Shown here piece after piece: positions 61,195 to 64,000 of a DNA stretch of 64,000 nucleotides (position 1 is the first letter of the stretch; each line of letters begins with the position of its first letter). The notes under the pieces are model-generated. The model saw only the letters and a program-made list of their open reading frames with translations, was not told where the DNA came from and searched no databases. The DNA lies in NCBI RefSeq assembly GCF_030433675.1, contig NZ_JAROCB010000005.1:62001-126000 (forward strand), read 5' to 3'. A program made the position numbers and the translations under genes. This DNA is from Leifsonia virtsii. Lineage in GTDB: Bacteria; Actinomycetota; Actinomycetes; Actinomycetales; Microbacteriaceae.

Positions 61195-61460
61195 CACCCC
61201 ACCCTCGCAGCAGATGCCGAAGTCTATCTCTCGCAGGTTGCACTGAGCTATCGAGCCCGCTGAACCATGGGGGAACTTCTCGACGACTTCCCGCTCGCTG
61301 TACTGGCAAGGCAGCGGCTGCCCGAATGAGAGCGCGGCTGGGCAACAACGCATGGCCGTAGGGTTTGCCGGAAAAGTTCTCCTACAGTCCCCAGAGTCGC
61401 GGTCTCAGCCGCGGCGCAATCTCGTAGCGAACGGACTACGTCCGAGTGAGGGAGACACAA

Positions 61461-62300
61461 ATGGGAACAATCACCGTCGGCGGCGAGAACTCCGCGCCGA
61501 TCCAGCTGTACTACGAAGACCAGGGCGCCGGGCAACCGGTCGTGCTCTTGTCCGGGTGGCCGTTCGACGCCCGCTCATGGGAGCCGCAACTGCATCCGCT
61601 GCTGGAGGCGGGCTACCGGGTCATCAGCGTCGACCGGCGCGGCTTCGGCCGCTCCAGCGGCACGACCACCGGGTACGACTTCGACACGCTCAGCGGCGAC
61701 GTCGACACGCTTCTGACCACCCTGGACCTGAACGATGTGAACCTCATCGGGTTCTCCCTCGGGACCGGCGAGGTCGCCCGGTATGTCGGACGCTTCGGCA
61801 CGTCCCGGCTGCGGAGCGTCGCTTTTCTGGAGAGCTTGACCCCGTCATTCGTGAAGAGCGACGACAACCCTAAGGGCGTGGACGCCGCGGGGGTCAAAGG
61901 CGTCCAGGACGCGATCGCCGCGGACCGGTTCGCGTGGCTGACGGGGATGATGGACAACTTCCTCAACCTCGACGACTACCAGGGAAAGCTCGTGAGCGAG
62001 GACACGGTCCGCTGGATGTGGTCCACCGGCGCCGATTCATCTCCGTACGCCACGTGGGCGTGCCCGCAGCTGTGGCTCGAGGACTTCCAGTCCGACCTCG
62101 CCCGCGTCGACGTTCCGGCGCTGATCATGCACGGCACCGCCGACCGGATCCTCTCCATCGACGGGCAGGGACACCGTGCCCACGAAGCGCTCCCGGCCGC
62201 CCGGTACGTCGAGATCGACGGCGGACCGCACATCAACCCCGTCACCCACGCCCCCGAGGTCAACCGCCAGCTGCTCGACTTCCTCGCCAACCCGGCCTGA
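61461..62300 (+). CDS. Alpha/beta hydrolase, non-heme chloroperoxidase-like
   Basis: 279 aa. Nucleophile elbow IGFSLGTGEVARYVGRFG is the signature of the non-heme haloperoxidase/arylesterase group; LLSGWPFDARSWEPQL gives the oxyanion loop; acid in HGTADRIL and His in DGGPHINPVTH. GAGGGAG eight bases before ATG. Despite the family name, such enzymes are probably esterases or perhydrolases. It precedes a second hydrolase, with 63 bases between. Confidence 0.92.
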   Translation: MGTITVGGENSAPIQLYYEDQGAGQPVVLLSGWPFDARSWEPQLHPLLEAGYRVISVDRRGFGRSSGTTTGYDFDTLSGDVDTLLTTLDLNDVNLIGFSLGTGEVARYVGRFGTSRLRSVAFLESLTPSFVKSDDNPKGVDAAGVKGVQDAIAADRFAWLTGMMDNFLNLDDYQGKLVSEDTVRWMWSTGADSSPYATWACPQLWLEDFQSDLARVDVPALIMHGTADRILSIDGQGHRAHEALPAARYVEIDGGPHINPVTHAPEVNRQLLDFLANPA

Positions 62301-62363
62301 CACCAGCGACCCCAAACCCACCCACCCCAGTGAAGCAAACCCAACCCAGAAAGGACGGACATC

Positions 62364-63323
62364 ATGTCCGAAGTCGTGCTCGAACCCGGCGCTCAGGAAA
62401 TCGCCGACGCCACCGCTAACCCGCCGTACCTGTACGAGATCGGCGTCGAGAAGGCACGGAAGGTCTTCGACGACCTCCAGTCCACACCGATCGAGAAGGC
62501 CGAAGTCGGTGAAGACAAGTGGATCACCGTCCCCGCCGAGGTCGGTGACGTCCCGGTGCGCATCATCAAACCGGTCGGCGCCACCGGCACCCTTCCCGTC
62601 ATCCTCTACGTCCACGGTGGCGGGTGGATCCTCGGCGACTCCGGCACCCACGACCGACTCATCCGGGAACTCTGCGCGGGCGCTAACGCCGCCCTCGTGT
62701 TCCCCGAATACGACCGCTCCCCGGAGGCACAGTTCGCTCACGCGATCGAGCAGGCGTACGCGACCGCCCGGTGGATCACCCGGAGCGGCGGTGATGAAGG
62801 GCTCGACGCGTCCCGGATGGCGGTCGCCGGCGACTCGGTCGGCGGCAACATGACCATCGCGCTGACGATGCTTGCCAAGCAGCGCGGCGACGTCACGTTC
62901 GTCCACCAGTCCCTGTACTACCCGGTCACCGAAGGCGCCCAGAACACCGAGAGCTACAGGACGTTCGCGAACGGACCGTTCCTGACGGCGAAGGCGATGG
63001 CGTGGTTCTGGGACGCGTACCTCCCGGATGTCGAGCGCCGCTCGGACGTGCTGGCGTCACCGCTGAACGCCACCCTCGACGAGCTCCGCGGGCTGCCGCC
63101 GGCGCTCGTGATCGTGGACCAGAACGACCCGCTCCGCGACGAGGGCGAGGCGTACTCGGCCAAACTTGTCCAGGCCGGGGTGCCCACGGCGAGCGTCCGC
63201 ATCAACCACGTCACCCACGACTTCATGATGCTGAACAAGGAACGACCCACCCTGGGAACGACGGCCGCAGTCGACCTGGCGATCGTCACGCTGCGCAGGG
63301 CGCTCGGCACCGAAAAGCCGTAG
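62364..63323 (+). CDS. Alpha/beta hydrolase of the hormone-sensitive-lipase (esterase/deacetylase) family
   Basis: 319-aa esterase. Oxyanion motif YVHGGGWILGDSGTHDRL, nucleophile in VAGDSVGGNMTIAL, acid in VDQNDPLRDEGEAYS and His in NHVTHDFMML. GAAAGGACGGAC precedes the ATG. Same direction as the chloroperoxidase-like gene and probably one operon. Ends at a terminator hairpin. Substrate unknown. Confidence 0.94.
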   Translation: MSEVVLEPGAQEIADATANPPYLYEIGVEKARKVFDDLQSTPIEKAEVGEDKWITVPAEVGDVPVRIIKPVGATGTLPVILYVHGGGWILGDSGTHDRLIRELCAGANAALVFPEYDRSPEAQFAHAIEQAYATARWITRSGGDEGLDASRMAVAGDSVGGNMTIALTMLAKQRGDVTFVHQSLYYPVTEGAQNTESYRTFANGPFLTAKAMAWFWDAYLPDVERRSDVLASPLNATLDELRGLPPALVIVDQNDPLRDEGEAYSAKLVQAGVPTASVRINHVTHDFMMLNKERPTLGTTAAVDLAIVTLRRALGTEKP

Positions 63324-63346
63324 CCCTGGCCACGGTGTCATGCCAA

Positions 63347-63383
63347 CGATGCCCGGTGATGCTCCCCTCAGCGCCGGGCATCG
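63347..63383. terminator. Hairpin after the hydrolase operon
   Basis: Perfect 10-base arms CGATGCCCGG/CCGGGCATCG with a 17-base loop, 23 bases after the stop. Lies between convergent genes. Nothing else is seen up to the next gene. Confidence 0.6.
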
Positions 63384-63450
63384 CTTCCGTCTTCGAACAG
63401 CACGGCGTGTGAGCTCCGACGACGTCCGCAGCTTCGCGGAGGACACGACT

Positions 63451-63837
63451 TCATCCTTCGAGAGGCAGCCGCAGCTCGCGGCGCTCCGTCACCGTCACCT
63501 CCGCTCGCGTGGCGTCACGAGCGATCAGCGATACGCGGAAGTCGGTGAAGACCTCCGCGATGAAATCGGCCACCGTGACGCCGGTGACATGGAACTCCAC
63601 GGCGGCTTCGCCCCCGCACAGTGTCCCGATTTCCCGGGCGGTGAGAATGATCTCGTCCTCACCGCCTGGTGACGCCTCCAGGTCGATGGCGATGATCCGC
63701 CACCGGTGGGCGTCCAGCCCGACCGTCTCAGCGAGCGTGGGATGGCGGATCGCGACGTGTTCATCCGCCCACGCGCCGCCGGCCCAGTCGGCGTAGTCTT
63801 CGCCGGCGTCCCGGCTGCTCCACGGCCTCCTCGCCAC
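63451..63837 (-). CDS. Hypothetical protein
   Basis: About 128 aa, GTG start. Mixed alpha/beta composition (RWRIIAIDLEASPGGEDEIILTAREIGTLC ... AAVEFHVTGVTVADFIAEVFTDFRVSLIARDATRAEVTVTERREL) with no signal or membrane segment and no recognised family. The first 20 residues are Trp/Asp-rich and the true start is uncertain. Near a short SnoaL-like start and an SDR gene on the same strand. Confidence 0.5.
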   Translation of the reverse strand: MARRPWSSRDAGEDYADWAGGAWADEHVAIRHPTLAETVGLDAHRWRIIAIDLEASPGGEDEIILTAREIGTLCGGEAAVEFHVTGVTVADFIAEVFTDFRVSLIARDATRAEVTVTERRELRLPLEG

Positions 63838-63849
63838 GACGGGCCGTCC

Positions 63850-63939
63850 TCAGCCCCACGTGAAGCGAGCGCCGGTGTCCACCCGGTGGAAATACGTCCG
63901 CACCAAGGTGATCTGCTCATCGAGGGTCAGGCCGCTCAT
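63850..63939 (-). pseudogene. 29-codon SnoaL-like N-terminus, probable remnant or mini-ORF
   Basis: MSGLTLDEQITLVRTYFHRV resembles the first helix of SnoaL/NTF2-like proteins (normally about 130 aa), then stops after DTGARFTWG. The start overlaps the SDR stop (ATGA), so it was placed as a coupled gene. It is either truncated or frame-broken into the following region. Confidence 0.4.
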
Positions 63940-64000
63940 GCGTGCGCCTCCCCGCCGTCGACGAAGAGCTCGCTGCCGGTGGTGAAGCTGCGGTCCGAAG
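63936..64000 (-). CDS. Short-chain dehydrogenase/reductase, C-terminal end only
   Basis: The last 21 codons are in the window: a SFTTGSELFVDGGEAHA ending, the typical C-terminal strand of classical SDR enzymes (TG...L.VDGG). The rest lies beyond the window edge. Overlaps the SnoaL-like start by ATGA. Confidence 0.7.
   Translation of the reverse strand, partial: SDRSFTTGSELFVDGGEAHA

Overview
The window is high-GC DNA with frequent GTG starts. It looks like the chromosome of an actinobacterium close to Leifsonia and other Microbacteriaceae. Supporting signs are a menaquinone pathway (menF, menG, a polyprenyl diphosphate synthase), the mycobacterial/actinobacterial mini-protein bS22, a ClgR-like regulator, a DtxR-type iron box, and many genes with a TANNNT hexamer six bases before the start codon, the signature of leaderless transcription. 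No plasmid, CRISPR or complete insertion sequence was seen.

Layout. Positions 1-3918 hold part of a polar amino-acid ABC importer on the minus strand, divergent from a ROK regulator and a Gfo/Idh/MocA oxidoreductase. From 3928 to 14675 come a GH13 glucosidase, an SRPBCC protein, TetR and MarR regulators, a class A penicillin-binding protein, a DUF6069 membrane protein divergent from its likely TetR repressor, and a DctA dicarboxylate symporter next to a CitA/DcuS-type two-component system.

Positions 14734-23830 are the accessory core. A secreted protein with five 26-residue Asp-box repeats and a sortase-E-like LASTG anchor is translationally coupled to a giant RHS/YD-repeat polymorphic toxin, whose frame is broken near 16.18 kb. 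A variable tip, a candidate membrane immunity gene, a decayed second RHS tip and a truncated methyltransferase follow. Downstream is an alpha/beta hydrolase with a C7-tract frameshift.

Positions 25300-37500 carry a PadR-controlled DrrAB-type exporter, an orphan winged-helix regulator preceded by a Cys-rich leaderless mini-ORF, upp, tadA, a CDF transporter with a glutamine amidotransferase, proC, a DUF559 gene bracketed by hairpin repeats, a TrkA/TrkH potassium system, small regulators and bS22. Positions 37570-53213 are mostly housekeeping: glutaredoxin, tandem GntR regulators, menaquinone genes, PPK2, a ferredoxin reductase, a YajQ protein, a two-component system, iron-controlled heme oxygenase, nagA, the ClgR-like regulator and tRNA-Tyr. 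Positions 53412-59569 hold an inositol monophosphatase, a second GH13 enzyme with its LacI repressor and two operators, a pentapeptide-repeat protein, an aldo/keto reductase, tRNA-Thr and tRNA-Met. Beyond tRNA-Met lies a possible island: an unusual SnoaL-GAF-histidine kinase, two hydrolases and the end of a short-chain dehydrogenase.
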